Counted from the first letter of the stretch, positions 8,730-17,519 are shown. The stretch is 64,000 bases of DNA from T3Sed10-241 sp036796255 (GCA_036796255.1 DAIRDH010000005.1:1-64000), one strand, 5' to 3'. Notes: generated by a model from the letters alone, not told the origin. Made by a program: numbers and translations.

Positions 8730-10274
8730 ATGATTGCAAAAGAAGAGCTCCTCAAGAAAATTGTGGGACACGCCAAGGAATATGGCTTTGTGTTTCCATC
8801 GAGTGAAATATACGACGGACTAAGCGCCACTTACGATTACGGCCCTTATGGCGCCGAACTCAAGAACAACCTTAAAGCCTACTGGTGGGAAGCCATGGTG
8901 AAAATGCACGAGAACATCGTGGGCATAGATGCAGCCATCTTCATGCACCCCACCACCTGGAAGGCCTCGGGCCACGTGGACGCCTTCAACGATCCGCTCA
9001 TCGACAACAAGGACAGCAAACGCCGCTACCGCGCCGATGTGCTTATCGAGGAGCACCAGGAAAAGTACAAGGTGAAGATTGCCAAAGATGTAGAGAAAGC
9101 CAAGGCGCGATTTGGCGAAAGCTTTGATGAAGTGCAATTTCTCGCAACCAATCCCAATGTGCTGCGCAACCAACAAAAGGTTGACGAAATTTCTGGCAAG
9201 TATAAAGCAGCCATGGATTCCGGCGACCTCGGGCAAGTAAAGGCGCTTATTGAAGAGCTGGGCATTGCCGATCCCGAAACCGGCTCAAAAAACTGGACCG
9301 ATGTACGGCAGTTTAACCTCATGTTCAAAACCGAACTGGGCTCTGTGGCAGGCGATGCGAGCACCATATACCTGCGTCCCGAAACGGCTCAAGGCATTTT
9401 TGTGAACTTCCTCAACGTGCAGAAAAGCGCCAGGATGAAACTGCCTTTCGGCATTGCTCAAATTGGAAAAGCTTTCCGCAACGAGATCATCGCCAGGCAG
9501 TTTATATTCCGTATGCGGGAGTTTGAGCAAATGGAGATGCAATATTTTGTAAAGCCCGGCACCGAGCTGGAGCACTACGCGGCATGGAAAGTAGCCCGCA
9601 TCAAGTGGCACAAGGCCCTCGGGCTGGGCGATGGCAATTACCGCTTCCACGACCACGTGAAGCTGGCCCACTATGCCAATGCTGCCTGCGATATCGAGTT
9701 CGACTTCCCTATGGGATTCAAAGAACTGGAAGGCATCCACTCCCGCACCGATTTCGACCTTGGTGCGCATGAGAAGTACAGCGGCAAGAAGCTGCAATAC
9801 TTCGACCCGGAAGCCGGCGAGAGCTATGTGCCTTATGTGGTGGAGACGTCTATCGGCCTCGACAGGCTCTTCCTTGCCGTGCTCACCGCCGCTTACAACG
9901 AAGAGCAACTCGAAGACGGCAGCACCCGCACCGTGCTCAACATACCACCCGCCCTTGCACCCGTAAAAGCCACGGTAATGCCATTGGTGAAAAAAGATGG
10001 CCTTCCGGAAATGGCGCGTGAAGTGATGGCCCTGCTCAAGTATGATTTCAATTGCCAATACGATGAAAAAGACAGCATTGGCAAGCGATACCGCCGGCAG
10101 GACGCCATTGGCACACCATTCTGTATCACGATTGACCACGAGAGCCTGGATACCCGCACAGTAACCATCCGCGAGCGCGACAGCATGACCCAGGAGCGCG
10201 TAAGTGTAGATGCACTCGAGGGCATTATTCGCGATAAAGTAAGCATGCGCAGCTTAATGAAAGCGCTGGCATAA
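8730..10274 (+). CDS. glyS: Glycyl-tRNA synthetase (single-chain, alpha2 type)
   Basis: 514 residues. Class II synthetase that charges tRNA(Gly). The class II motif 2 region is LPFGIAQIGKAFRNEI, preceded by the RPETAQGIFVNF glycine-site segment; motif 3 is ETSIGLDRLFLAVL. The C-terminal anticodon-binding domain (about residues 400-514) contains the YDEKDSIGKRYRRQDAIGTP segment. This is the eukaryote/archaea-like homodimeric GlyRS rather than the GlyQ/GlyS heterotetramer, as usual in Bacteroidota. Confidence 0.97.
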   Translation: MIAKEELLKKIVGHAKEYGFVFPSSEIYDGLSATYDYGPYGAELKNNLKAYWWEAMVKMHENIVGIDAAIFMHPTTWKASGHVDAFNDPLIDNKDSKRRYRADVLIEEHQEKYKVKIAKDVEKAKARFGESFDEVQFLATNPNVLRNQQKVDEISGKYKAAMDSGDLGQVKALIEELGIADPETGSKNWTDVRQFNLMFKTELGSVAGDASTIYLRPETAQGIFVNFLNVQKSARMKLPFGIAQIGKAFRNEIIARQFIFRMREFEQMEMQYFVKPGTELEHYAAWKVARIKWHKALGLGDGNYRFHDHVKLAHYANAACDIEFDFPMGFKELEGIHSRTDFDLGAHEKYSGKKLQYFDPEAGESYVPYVVETSIGLDRLFLAVLTAAYNEEQLEDGSTRTVLNIPPALAPVKATVMPLVKKDGLPEMAREVMALLKYDFNCQYDEKDSIGKRYRRQDAIGTPFCITIDHESLDTRTVTIRERDSMTQERVSVDALEGIIRDKVSMRSLMKALA

Positions 10275-10585
10275 GCGAAGCGCGATCAATAAAACCCAAA
10301 GGCGACATGCGTACCGTCTTTGCGTTACTATTTGATGTAAATTGAATTTCAGCTCAATTAAGCTTGATCAGCTAACTCCTTGCTTTTCTTTGTTTGATGT
10401 AGAAAGTGTTCTGGGATAATCACGAAGATTTCAAGCCAATGGCCACCCTCAGCTTATGGCCCGTCGCTGGAAATTGGTCAAGGAATACCAGCGCGTAGAG
10501 GCTGGCAGTAAGAAATGACCGATCAACAGACAGTGACCTAAAGCTAGAGGCTAGTGGATGGCAGCCAGCGACTCATACCTGGAGG
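10275..10585. other. 311-bp intergenic region between convergent glyS and pth
   Basis: No credible gene. A short open stretch on the plus strand ends at about 10518 with a basic tail (KLVKEYQRVEAGSKK) and could be the end of a decayed gene, but it has no start and I recognise no family. No clear terminator hairpin was found for either neighbour. Confidence 0.4.
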
Positions 10586-11149
10586 TTATTTGTTGTTATA
10601 ACGGGTCATCGTAAGCGCGGGACCTGCTGTTACGAATGATTCGACCGTCTTCACAGCTACGTCAAGGCGTTCTTTCAACCCAAGGGCTTGTTCCGGGGTC
10701 CAGGGGCCGAGCACGTATTGCACGAGTTGGCCGGGGCCAAAATCGTTGCCAATTCCCATGCGCAAGCGGGCGTATTCCTGCGTGCCGAGCAGTTCGGTGA
10801 TGCTCTTGAGTCCATTGTGCCCCCCGTCGCTTCCTTTGGCCCTGAGCCGCTGTTTGCCGAAAGGCAGGGCCGTATCGTCGGTAATGACAAGCAGGTTTTC
10901 CAAGGGAATCTTTTCCTCCTGCAGCCAGTAGCGCACGGCTTTGCCGCTGAGGTTCATATACGTATTTGGCTTGAGCACGAAGAGTGTGCGGCCGCGCATT
11001 TTCACACGGGCGATGTCGCCGTAACGTTCGGATTTAAACAAAGCGTCGGACGCCCCCGAGAGGGCGTCCGCTACTTTGAATCCTATGTTGTGTCGTGTAT
11101 CGGCGTATTCAGCACCGATATTTCCCAAGCCGGCTATGAGGTATTTCAT
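10586..11149 (-). CDS. pth: Peptidyl-tRNA hydrolase
   Basis: 187 residues. Releases peptides from prematurely dropped peptidyl-tRNA. The N-terminal AGLGNIGAEYADTRHNIGF holds the substrate Asn and catalytic His20; KPNTYMNLSG, the VITDDTALPFG aspartate near 92 and the KGSDGGHNGLKSI segment complete the active site. Last gene of prs-rplY-pth, 18 bp after rplY; linkage of rplY with pth is common in bacteria. Confidence 0.97.
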   Translation of the reverse strand: MKYLIAGLGNIGAEYADTRHNIGFKVADALSGASDALFKSERYGDIARVKMRGRTLFVLKPNTYMNLSGKAVRYWLQEEKIPLENLLVITDDTALPFGKQRLRAKGSDGGHNGLKSITELLGTQEYARLRMGIGNDFGPGQLVQYVLGPWTPEQALGLKERLDVAVKTVESFVTAGPALTMTRYNNK

Positions 11150-11167
11150 GGCTGGAGGGTATTGAGA

Positions 11168-11803
11168 TTATGCTTCAGCAGGGGCTTCAGCAGAAGCTTC
11201 AGCGCCTTCGGCACCTTCTTCTCCTTCACCTTCTTCCTCGTCTTCAGCGTCATCCATAGCACCACGGGCTCTTCTTACACCTACTACTACCGCTTCAGGG
11301 TTGTGAAGGATGGTAACACCAGGTATGCTCATGTTCTTGATGCGCAAAGATTGACCGATACGAAGCTTGGTAATGTCTACCTCCGCGAAATCCGGAAAGT
11401 CTTTGGGCAAGCCCATCACCTTGATGCGGCGGAATAGTACGGCCAAACGACCACCATTTCGCACACCGATAGAGCTACCTTTAACGTGAACAGGCAATTC
11501 CATTTTAACTGGTTTGCCATCTACGACTTCCATGAAGTCAACGTGGAGTAAACGGTCGGTTACAGGGTGTACTTGCAAATCTTTAAGGATGGCTTGCAAT
11601 TTTTTTCCCTCTACGTCAAACTCAAATTTGAATACATCAGGGGTGTAAATGTACTTGGAGAGTTCAATCAGGTCAAGAGAAAAATGGGTCTGTTCATCTC
11701 CGCCGTACACTACGACAGGCACACGCCCTGCGGCGCGCAAATGAGCAGCATCTTTTTTCCCTACGTTCTCTCGGAGAGAACCGCTCAACGATACTGTTTT
11801 CAT
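11168..11803 (-). CDS. rplY: 50S ribosomal protein L25, long (CTC) form
   Basis: 211 residues: an N-terminal 5S rRNA-binding L25 domain (about 1-95, with LREN.GKKDA and VPVVVYGG) followed by the TL5/CTC-type beta domain (about 100-180) and a very acidic Glu/Ala tail of about 30 residues. The long form binds 5S rRNA in the central protuberance. 10 bp after prs in the same operon. Confidence 0.96.
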   Translation of the reverse strand: MKTVSLSGSLRENVGKKDAAHLRAAGRVPVVVYGGDEQTHFSLDLIELSKYIYTPDVFKFEFDVEGKKLQAILKDLQVHPVTDRLLHVDFMEVVDGKPVKMELPVHVKGSSIGVRNGGRLAVLFRRIKVMGLPKDFPDFAEVDITKLRIGQSLRIKNMSIPGVTILHNPEAVVVGVRRARGAMDDAEDEEEGEGEEGAEGAEASAEAPAEA

Positions 11804-11813
11804 TGTGTGTGAA

Positions 11814-12749
11814 TTAAGAAATTATAAAATACTTGCTGATGGATTGATGATTGATGGCACTGTGGATCACATCAGCAAAAAGATCTCCAGTGCCCAAAAC
11901 TTTTATTTTAGCGCTTTTTTGTTTCAGCGGTATGGTATCGGTAACGATAAGCTCAGCGATTGACGACTTTTCAAGCCTTTCATAAGCAGGCCCGGAAAGC
12001 ACAGCGTGGGTGCACATGGCGCGTACACTCTTGGCTCCTTTTTCCATCATCATATCGGCTGCGGTGGTCAAAGTGCCCGCGGTGTCTATGATGTCATCCA
12101 CAATCAAAATATCCTTGCCTTCCACTTCTCCTATCACGGTCATGTTTTCAATCTGATTGGCCACTTTGCGTTGCTTGTAGCAAATGGCCATGTCTACATT
12201 GAGGTATTTGGCATACGCATTGGCGCGTTTTGTACCTCCGGTATCGGGGGCGGCCATCACGAGGTTTTCGGTGTCGAGGCTGTCGATGTAGGGCAAGAAT
12301 ATGCTAGACGCAAAAAGGTGATCAACCGGTACTTCAAAAAAGCCCTGGATTTGATCGGCGTGGAGGTCCATGGTCATTACGCGGTCTACACCGGCGGCAG
12401 TGAGCATTTTGGCTACAAGTTTGGCCCCTATGGCCACCCTTGGTTTGTCCTTTCTGTCTTGCCGGGCAAAGCCAAAATAGGGTATCACGGCTACAATTTT
12501 GTAAGCAGAAGCCCTCTTGGCGGCGTCAATCATAAGCAGCAGCTCCATGAGATTGTCAGAGGGGGGCATGGTTGATTGCACCAAAAAGACAAAATTTCCA
12601 CGGATACTTTCTTCGAACGATATTTGGAACTCTCCATCGCTAAAGCGCGATACATTCATGCTACCGAGCTGTTGCCCATAGGCTTTAGCAATCCGGTTTC
12701 CAATGTCTTGGGATGCGCTTCCGGCGAATATTTTTACTGAACTGCTCAT
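11814..12749 (-). CDS. prs: Ribose-phosphate pyrophosphokinase
   Basis: 311 residues. Makes PRPP from ribose-5-phosphate and ATP for purine, pyrimidine, His, Trp and NAD synthesis. Motifs: N-terminal KIFAGSASQDIGNRIA, the ATP loop FGFARQDRKDKPR, the divalent-metal segment DLHADQIQGFF and the PRPP-binding loop VDDIIDTAGTL. First gene of the prs-rplY-pth operon, with its own promoter at 12775-12805. Confidence 0.97.
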   Translation of the reverse strand: MSSSVKIFAGSASQDIGNRIAKAYGQQLGSMNVSRFSDGEFQISFEESIRGNFVFLVQSTMPPSDNLMELLLMIDAAKRASAYKIVAVIPYFGFARQDRKDKPRVAIGAKLVAKMLTAAGVDRVMTMDLHADQIQGFFEVPVDHLFASSIFLPYIDSLDTENLVMAAPDTGGTKRANAYAKYLNVDMAICYKQRKVANQIENMTVIGEVEGKDILIVDDIIDTAGTLTTAADMMMEKGAKSVRAMCTHAVLSGPAYERLEKSSIAELIVTDTIPLKQKSAKIKVLGTGDLFADVIHSAINHQSISKYFIIS

Positions 12750-12774
12750 GGTGGCGGGCTCCTTTAAAGGGCTG

Positions 12775-12805
12775 CAAAGCTAATGATTGTGATGCGTTAA
12801 ACCAA
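12775..12805 (-). promoter_or_regulatory. prs operon promoter
   Basis: On the minus strand TTG (12805-12803), 20-nt spacer, TAGCTTTG (12782-12775). The predicted start gives a leader of about 20 nt to the prs ATG at 12749. Confidence 0.6.
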
Positions 12806-12843
12806 GTTGAAATTCAAAGGTATGCCATCTATTTTAAAAATCA

Positions 12844-12874
12844 TTTGGGAAAGTGTTGGGATTGCGTAATTTTG
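12844..12874 (+). promoter_or_regulatory. tRNA-Leu promoter, Bacteroidota consensus
   Basis: TTTG (12844-12847), exactly 19 nt, TAATTTTG (12867-12874): the best consensus promoter in the window. Predicted transcription start near 12880, 12 nt before the mature tRNA 5' end. Confidence 0.8.
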
Positions 12875-12891
12875 CGCTCCCAATTGCAAAT

Positions 12892-12975
12892 GCCCGGGTG
12901 GCGGAATTGGTAGACGCGCTGGATTCAAAATCCAGTGATCGCAAGGTCGTGTGGGTTCGATTCCCACCCCGGGTA
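12892..12975 (+). tRNA. tRNA-Leu, anticodon CAA
   Basis: 84 nt class II tRNA with a long variable arm (GATC/GGTC stem). Acceptor 12892-12898 pairs with 12968-12974 (terminal G-U), D arm with the typical GGCGGAATTGGTAGAC start, anticodon loop TTCAAAA giving CAA, T arm GTGGG/CCCAC. The CCA end is not encoded. Reads UUG codons. Confidence 0.95.
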
Positions 12976-12984
12976 CATCAAAAG

Positions 12985-13014
12985 AAGCTGTCTCATAACC
13001 GGGACAGCTTTTTT
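12985..13014 (+). terminator. Terminator-like hairpin after tRNA-Leu
   Basis: 8-bp perfect stem AAGCTGTC / GACAGCTT with a 10-nt loop, running into TTTTG. It would terminate the tRNA-Leu transcript. The same kind of sequence is also seen at the ends of Bacteroidota insertion sequences, and IS debris lies just downstream, so it may be a leftover IS end reused as a terminator. Confidence 0.65.
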
Positions 13015-13146
13015 GTTTTGTTGCTTGTGGGTTTGGGTCTATCAGTGTTTAGTCCAGATAATCAGGGATGTGGATATGAACATCTGTTTTTCAAGACCAC
13101 AATCGTCGGAAACTATCAATACCTGGTGGCTTAGAACTGACTGGGT

Positions 13147-13592
13147 GTATCAAGCACTGCTTACAAGGCAGAGCAGGCCTATAGACCCAAACGCAAGAAA
13201 GCTGCAGAGGGCGACTTCACCGGGACAACTTGCGCTGTATACATGAAGAAGACTACGACGCCTGCCCCTTGCGCGTTCGTGCCATAAAGCCGAAGGCAAC
13301 AAAAGGATAGAATTCAACCACAAGCTCGAGTACCACCAGGGGGAGTCATACGCCAAAGGCGCAGCAGTGAAAAGGCGCAAGAAAAACGCAAAAGAGAGCC
13401 GCCGATGTTCAACCTATCTTGGAACACATAAAATCCAAGGGTAACTTCAAGCGATTTACGCTCAAAGGCAATATAAAAGCGGAATTGGAATTCGGATTAC
13501 ACGCTTTAGCCTAAAGTCTCGGCAAAAAAGCGGCACAAGCCGTTGAAATCAGTCGGTTCTGGATCGAAACTGAAAATAAATCGTTCCATTGA
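13147..13592 (+). pseudogene. Decayed IS1182-like transposase (C-terminal part)
   Basis: Three reading frames must be joined to follow the protein. From 13147: AYKAEQAYRPKRKKAAEGDF; from 13242: HEEDYDACPLRVR; from 13280: CHKAEGNKRIEFNHKLEYHQ; from 13401: ADVQPILEHIKSKGNFKRF, then LEFGLHALA, a stop, and LGKKAA. This is the order of the C-terminal DDE domain of IS1182-family transposases (Cys-x2-Leu region, then the E-x-x-x-x-IKxxxxFKRFxLRG and ALAHNL segments). At least three frameshifts and one stop; the N-terminal two thirds are absent. Inactive relic between tRNA-Leu and accC. Confidence 0.75.
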
Positions 13593-13603
13593 TGGGTAAA
13601 ACG

Positions 13604-13640
13604 AAAAAACCGCTTCGCTTGATTAACGAAACGGCTTTTT
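13604..13640 (-). terminator. Terminator of the acc operon
   Basis: 14-nt arms (13604-13617 and 13627-13640), pairing fully on the minus-strand RNA if two G-U pairs are counted, ending in a U6 run. On the plus strand the same positions are mismatched, so it is oriented for accC, which stops 19 bp away. Confidence 0.75.
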
Positions 13641-13658
13641 AATTTTGGTTTAAATGGC

Positions 13659-15002
13659 TCAAAAAGGCTCCATCTTAAATGTTTCCAAAAACTTCGTAGT
13701 GAAATTCCCTTTTTTGAACTCCTCGTTTTCAAAGAGTTGAATATGAAAAGGAATGGTAGTTTTCACCCCGTCGATGATGTATTCACTCAGTGCTCGGTGC
13801 ATTTTCTTGATGGCCTCTTCACGCGTTTGTGCTGATACAATCAGCTTGGCGATCATAGAGTCGTAATTTGGCGGAATAGTATATCCGGCATACGCGTGGG
13901 TATCAATGCGCACACCGTGGCCTCCAGGCGAGTGGTACACCGTAATGGTGCCGGGACTTGGCCTGAAGTCGTGCATGGGATCTTCAGCGTTGATACGGCA
14001 TTGGATGGCGTGCATTTTTGGCTCGTAGTTCACCCCGCTAATAGGAATACCCGCTGCGATTTTGATTTGCTCCTTGATAAGGTCAAAGGTGATCACCTCT
14101 TCAGTGATGGTGTGCTCTACCTGGATACGGGTGTTCATTTCCATAAAGTAGAAGTTCCTGTCTTTATCGACCAGAAATTCCACAGTACCTACGCCTTCAT
14201 AGTTAACGGCGGCTGCAGCTTTGATGGCTGCTTCGCCCATTTTCTTTCTCAGGGCTTTTGTCATGAAGGGTGAAGGGGTCTCTTCCACCAGCTTTTGGTG
14301 CCTGCGCTGAATGGAGCAATCGCGCTCGCTCATATGGCAAAAAGTGCCAAACTGGTCGCCGGCGACTTGAATTTCGATGTGGCGGGGCTCTTCAATGAAT
14401 TTTTCCATGTACACACCGTCGTTGCCAAAAGCTGCTTTGGCTTCGCGCATGATGGCTTCGAGCGAAGGTTCTACGTCTTCTTCTTTCCATACCACGCGCA
14501 TGCCTTTGCCTCCGCCACCTGCAGTGGCTTTCATCATAACGGGCAGGCCAATTTTCCTTGCTGTCTCTACCGCATGCTTGCCGTTCTTAAGCAATCCCGC
14601 GGAGCCAGGCACACAGGGTACACCGGCTTTGAGCATGGTTTCTTTGGCAGTAGCCTTGTCGCCCATGGCTTCAATTTGCTCAGGCAATGCTCCGATAAAC
14701 TTGATGCCGTTTTCCTGACATATGCGCGAGAACTTCGCGTTTTCTGAAAGGAATCCATAACCTGGGTGGATGGCATCGGCATTGGTGATCTCAGCTGCGG
14801 CAATGATATTGGGCATTTTGAGATAGGATTCTGAGCTCGGGGCCGGGCCTATACATACTGCCTCATCGGCAAAGCGCACCGGAAGGCTGTCAGCATCGGC
14901 CTTGCTGTATACAGCAACCGTTTTGATTCCCATCTCTTTGCAGGTGCGAATTACGCGTAGGGCTATCTCTCCACGGTTGGCAATTAATATTTTCTTGAAC
15001 AT
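13659..15002 (-). CDS. accC: Acetyl-CoA carboxylase, biotin carboxylase subunit
   Basis: 447 residues. Carboxylates biotin on AccB using ATP and bicarbonate. N-terminal FKKILIANRGEIALRVIRTC, ATP-grasp glycine loop ATAGGGGKGMRVV, the HIEIQVAGD and RDCSIQRRHQKLVEE segments, and the MNTRIQVEHTITE catalytic region are all intact. Third gene of fabH-accB-accC, 36 bp after accB. Confidence 0.97.
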   Translation of the reverse strand: MFKKILIANRGEIALRVIRTCKEMGIKTVAVYSKADADSLPVRFADEAVCIGPAPSSESYLKMPNIIAAAEITNADAIHPGYGFLSENAKFSRICQENGIKFIGALPEQIEAMGDKATAKETMLKAGVPCVPGSAGLLKNGKHAVETARKIGLPVMMKATAGGGGKGMRVVWKEEDVEPSLEAIMREAKAAFGNDGVYMEKFIEEPRHIEIQVAGDQFGTFCHMSERDCSIQRRHQKLVEETPSPFMTKALRKKMGEAAIKAAAAVNYEGVGTVEFLVDKDRNFYFMEMNTRIQVEHTITEEVITFDLIKEQIKIAAGIPISGVNYEPKMHAIQCRINAEDPMHDFRPSPGTITVYHSPGGHGVRIDTHAYAGYTIPPNYDSMIAKLIVSAQTREEAIKKMHRALSEYIIDGVKTTIPFHIQLFENEEFKKGNFTTKFLETFKMEPF

Positions 15003-15038
15003 ATGTTGCTGCTTTTAGGTGGGCAGGAGGTGTAGCGA

Positions 15039-15557
15039 TTAGCTAGGGTCAACCAGGAACAGGGGCTGGTCGTATTCTACTGGTGATGCGTCGTCTAAGA
15101 GAACTTTGACAATTTTGCCCGTGGTTTCAGCTTCAATTTCATTGAAGAGTTTCATCGCTTCCACGATACAGATCACTTTGCCAGGCTTGATTTCATCGCC
15201 TACCGAAACGAAAGGCGGCTTGTCTGGCCCTGCCGAACGGTAGAAGGTGCCGATCATGGGCGACTTAACGGTAATGTACTTTAAAGTGTCTTCTTTTGGG
15301 GCCTCTTTAGGCGCCTCGGCTGCCGGTGCTTGTTGCTGAGGGGCTTGTTGGGCTTGTTGCTGCATAGCCATTTGGGGCATTTGCATTTGCATAGGCTGGG
15401 CCATGTATACCTCCTGGCGTTCGCCTTGGCTGGCATTGCGTTTTTTGCTGCCCTCTGACTTAATCGTGATTTTGAAATTTGCTTGCTCGATCTCTACTTC
15501 GGTGACTCCCGACCTCGCTACAAATTTGATTAAATCTTGGATCTCATTTATCTTCAT
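15039..15557 (-). CDS. accB: Acetyl-CoA carboxylase, biotin carboxyl carrier protein
   Basis: 172 residues. N-terminal 35 residues of conserved BCCP type, a Met/Gln/Ala/Pro-rich flexible linker (about 50-90), then the biotinyl domain (about 95-172) with the biotinylation motif VEAMKLFNE, acceptor Lys136. The thumb insertion (TFYRSAGPDKPPFV) typical of AccB is present. Confidence 0.97.
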   Translation of the reverse strand: MKINEIQDLIKFVARSGVTEVEIEQANFKITIKSEGSKKRNASQGERQEVYMAQPMQMQMPQMAMQQQAQQAPQQQAPAAEAPKEAPKEDTLKYITVKSPMIGTFYRSAGPDKPPFVSVGDEIKPGKVICIVEAMKLFNEIEAETTGKIVKVLLDDASPVEYDQPLFLVDPS

Positions 15558-15609
15558 AAGGTTAAACTTTGGTTGAAAATAGCTTCTTCAGGGGGCTAAA
15601 TGTACTGCA

Positions 15610-16608
15610 TTATTTTGAATCGTAGGCCCATTTCAGGTAGACCGAGCCCCACGTAAATCCACCTCCGAATGCTGCGAGCACGATGTTGTCGCCCTTCTTG
15701 AGTTTCTTTTCCCATTCCCATAAGCAGAGCGGGATGGTGCCATTGGTGGTGTTGCCATAGCGGTCTATATTGATCATCACTTTTGATGCGTCGAGGCCCA
15801 TGCGGTTGGCGGTGGCGTCAATGATGCGCAGGTTGGCCTGGTGGGGCACCAGCCATGCCACATCATCACTGCTTAGGTTATTTCTCTCCATGATTTTAGC
15901 GGCTGCATCGGCCATATTGCTCACGGCAAATTTGAAAACAGTGCGCCCTTCCTGATACACGTAATGCATCTTATTTTCAACTGTTTGAATGGACGCGGGG
16001 TTGAGTGAACCGCCAGCTTTCTGGTGCAAAAACTCCCTGCCGCTACCGTCTGACTGCAGCACGGAGTCAATAATCCCTGTGCCGTCTTCTGTGGGTTCAA
16101 GCAATACTGCACCTGCTCCATCGCCAAATATGATGCTGGTGGTGCGGTCGCTGTAGTCCATGATGGAGGTCATCTTGTCGGCGCCCACCACGACGATCTT
16201 CTTATACTTACCTGTTTCAATGAACTGGCTTGCGGTAGTAATTGAGTAGATGAATCCGCTGCAGGCCGCCATAATGTCGAATGAGAAGGCGTTTTTAATT
16301 CCGCATTTATCGGAAATGATGTTGGCTGTTGCTGGAAATAAATGGTCGGGGGTTGCTGTGGCGCAAATCAGAAGGTCAACTTCTTCCGGACCAATTCCCC
16401 GTTTTTCGAGAAGGGCATTGACTGCTGCGGCGCCAAGGTCGCTTGTGGCTTTGGACGGATCGCGTAGTATGCGGCGCTCACTAATGCCGGTGCGGCTTTT
16501 TATCCATTCATCGGTGGTGTCCACCATTTTCTCAAGGTCTGCATTGGTAAGCTTATCTTCAGGTACGTAACCCTGAACACATGTGATGGCGGCCTGAATT
16601 TTCGACAT
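15610..16608 (-). CDS. fabH: Beta-ketoacyl-ACP synthase III
   Basis: 332 residues. Condenses acetyl-CoA (or branched acyl-CoA) with malonyl-ACP to start fatty-acid synthesis. Catalytic triad: Cys116 in MAACSGFIYSI, the His in LVPHQANLRI, and the Asn in YGNTTNGTIPL. Placed upstream of accB and accC so initiation and malonyl-CoA supply are made together. The region upstream (16609-16740) carries an 8-bp inverted repeat but no clear promoter box. Confidence 0.97.
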   Translation of the reverse strand: MSKIQAAITCVQGYVPEDKLTNADLEKMVDTTDEWIKSRTGISERRILRDPSKATSDLGAAAVNALLEKRGIGPEEVDLLICATATPDHLFPATANIISDKCGIKNAFSFDIMAACSGFIYSITTASQFIETGKYKKIVVVGADKMTSIMDYSDRTTSIIFGDGAGAVLLEPTEDGTGIIDSVLQSDGSGREFLHQKAGGSLNPASIQTVENKMHYVYQEGRTVFKFAVSNMADAAAKIMERNNLSSDDVAWLVPHQANLRIIDATANRMGLDASKVMINIDRYGNTTNGTIPLCLWEWEKKLKKGDNIVLAAFGGGFTWGSVYLKWAYDSK

Positions 16609-16741
16609 AAGCTAAAAATGAATTGATTGCGTTCTAATTCTTTTCAAACGGCGGCTAATATAACAAACTTGAGCACGCTTGTGGATATAGTATGCTCAAG
16701 AATTGACGCTGTGCAATTTAACGGGCAGCGTGAGGCGGGAA

Positions 16742-16770
16742 CAAAAAAAAATCAGCCAAGGCTGATTTTA
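16742..16770 (-). terminator. Intrinsic terminator after rpmF
   Basis: On the minus strand AAAATCAGCC, 2 nt, GGCTGATTTT running into nine Ts; 20 bp after the rpmF stop. A strong terminator that separates the DUF177-rpmF unit from fabH. Confidence 0.85.
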
Positions 16771-16789
16771 ATAAGGTAAGGGCAGAAAA

Positions 16790-16978
16790 TTACTCTTCAG
16801 TTTTGTCAATGACAACTTTGCCTTTGTAGTAAAGTTTGTCTTCGTGCCAATGGGCGCGGTGCATCAGGTGAAGTTCACCTGTAGTGCCGTCAGTGGCGAG
16901 TGTAGGGCCCTCAATTTTGTAATGTGTGCGGCGCTTGTCTCTTCGTGTTTTGGAAATCTTTCGCTTAGGATGTGCCAT
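16790..16978 (-). CDS. rpmF: 50S ribosomal protein L32
   Basis: 62 residues starting AHPKRKISKTRRDKRRTHYK, the standard L32 N-terminus. It has no CxxC pairs, so it is the zinc-free form. 15 bp after the DUF177 gene, the usual pairing in bacteria. Confidence 0.97.
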   Translation of the reverse strand: MAHPKRKISKTRRDKRRTHYKIEGPTLATDGTTGELHLMHRAHWHEDKLYYKGKVVIDKTEE

Positions 16979-16993
16979 TTTATGCTGTTTACT

Positions 16994-17494
16994 TTACTTC
17001 AATTTATTCAATATCGACCATCTGGGGTCGGTGTCCTTATCGTCTTTTTTGCTTTCTTCGATTCTGAGCTTCTCTAAAACTTCCTGGTTGCAAAGCTCAA
17101 TGCTGCTGTGCAGTTTTTTTCCGGGAAGGTTGAGTGCCACCAACTCATAAATGAGTTGAGCAGTATCAATTTCATGGGTGCTGTGCGAAACCACGAGAAC
17201 TTCATCAGTTTGTTCGTAATCCTCTTCGCCAAACTTTACGAATATCTCGTCACTGGCACTGAGGCTCACGCGCAATGGGTCTCCACATCGGTCGCAAAAA
17301 TCATCCATGAATCCATTGGCTGTAAATCTAAGCACGAGCATATTACTCAGCTTTTCCAAGTCGAGGTGAACTTCGACATTGGCATTCTCAACCAGTGAAT
17401 TTTCAAAAGCTTCAAAGAACGTGGGGCCAATCTCGAAATCAAACTCATGGGTTCCCAACTTCAAGCCGAAAAAGGGAATTATAAATTCTTTCAT
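16994..17494 (-). CDS. DUF177 (YceD-like) protein, rpmF partner
   Basis: 166 residues from the ATG at 17494; an in-frame TTG at 17509 would add five residues, but the ATG fits the promoter at 17520-17549 better. DUF177/YceD proteins sit next to rpmF across bacteria and plants and are linked to 23S rRNA or ribosome maturation. A single CDRCGDP pair near residue 92 is the family's conserved cysteine motif. The C-terminus is lysine/aspartate rich (KKDDKDTDPRWSILNKL), also typical. Confidence 0.9.
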   Translation of the reverse strand: MKEFIIPFFGLKLGTHEFDFEIGPTFFEAFENSLVENANVEVHLDLEKLSNMLVLRFTANGFMDDFCDRCGDPLRVSLSASDEIFVKFGEEDYEQTDEVLVVSHSTHEIDTAQLIYELVALNLPGKKLHSSIELCNQEVLEKLRIEESKKDDKDTDPRWSILNKLK

Positions 17495-17519
17495 GACCAA
17501 CCTTGTCAAATAAGGACGG

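Noticed and set aside
9285..10139. 284-codon minus-strand frame inside glyS
   Set aside because: Antisense to a full-length, unambiguous glyS; no start context and no recognisable product.
11168..11260. Acidic Glu/Ala tail of L25 considered as a possible frameshift artefact
   Set aside because: Long L25/CTC proteins of Bacteroidota commonly end in such a tail, and the frame is open and in phase.
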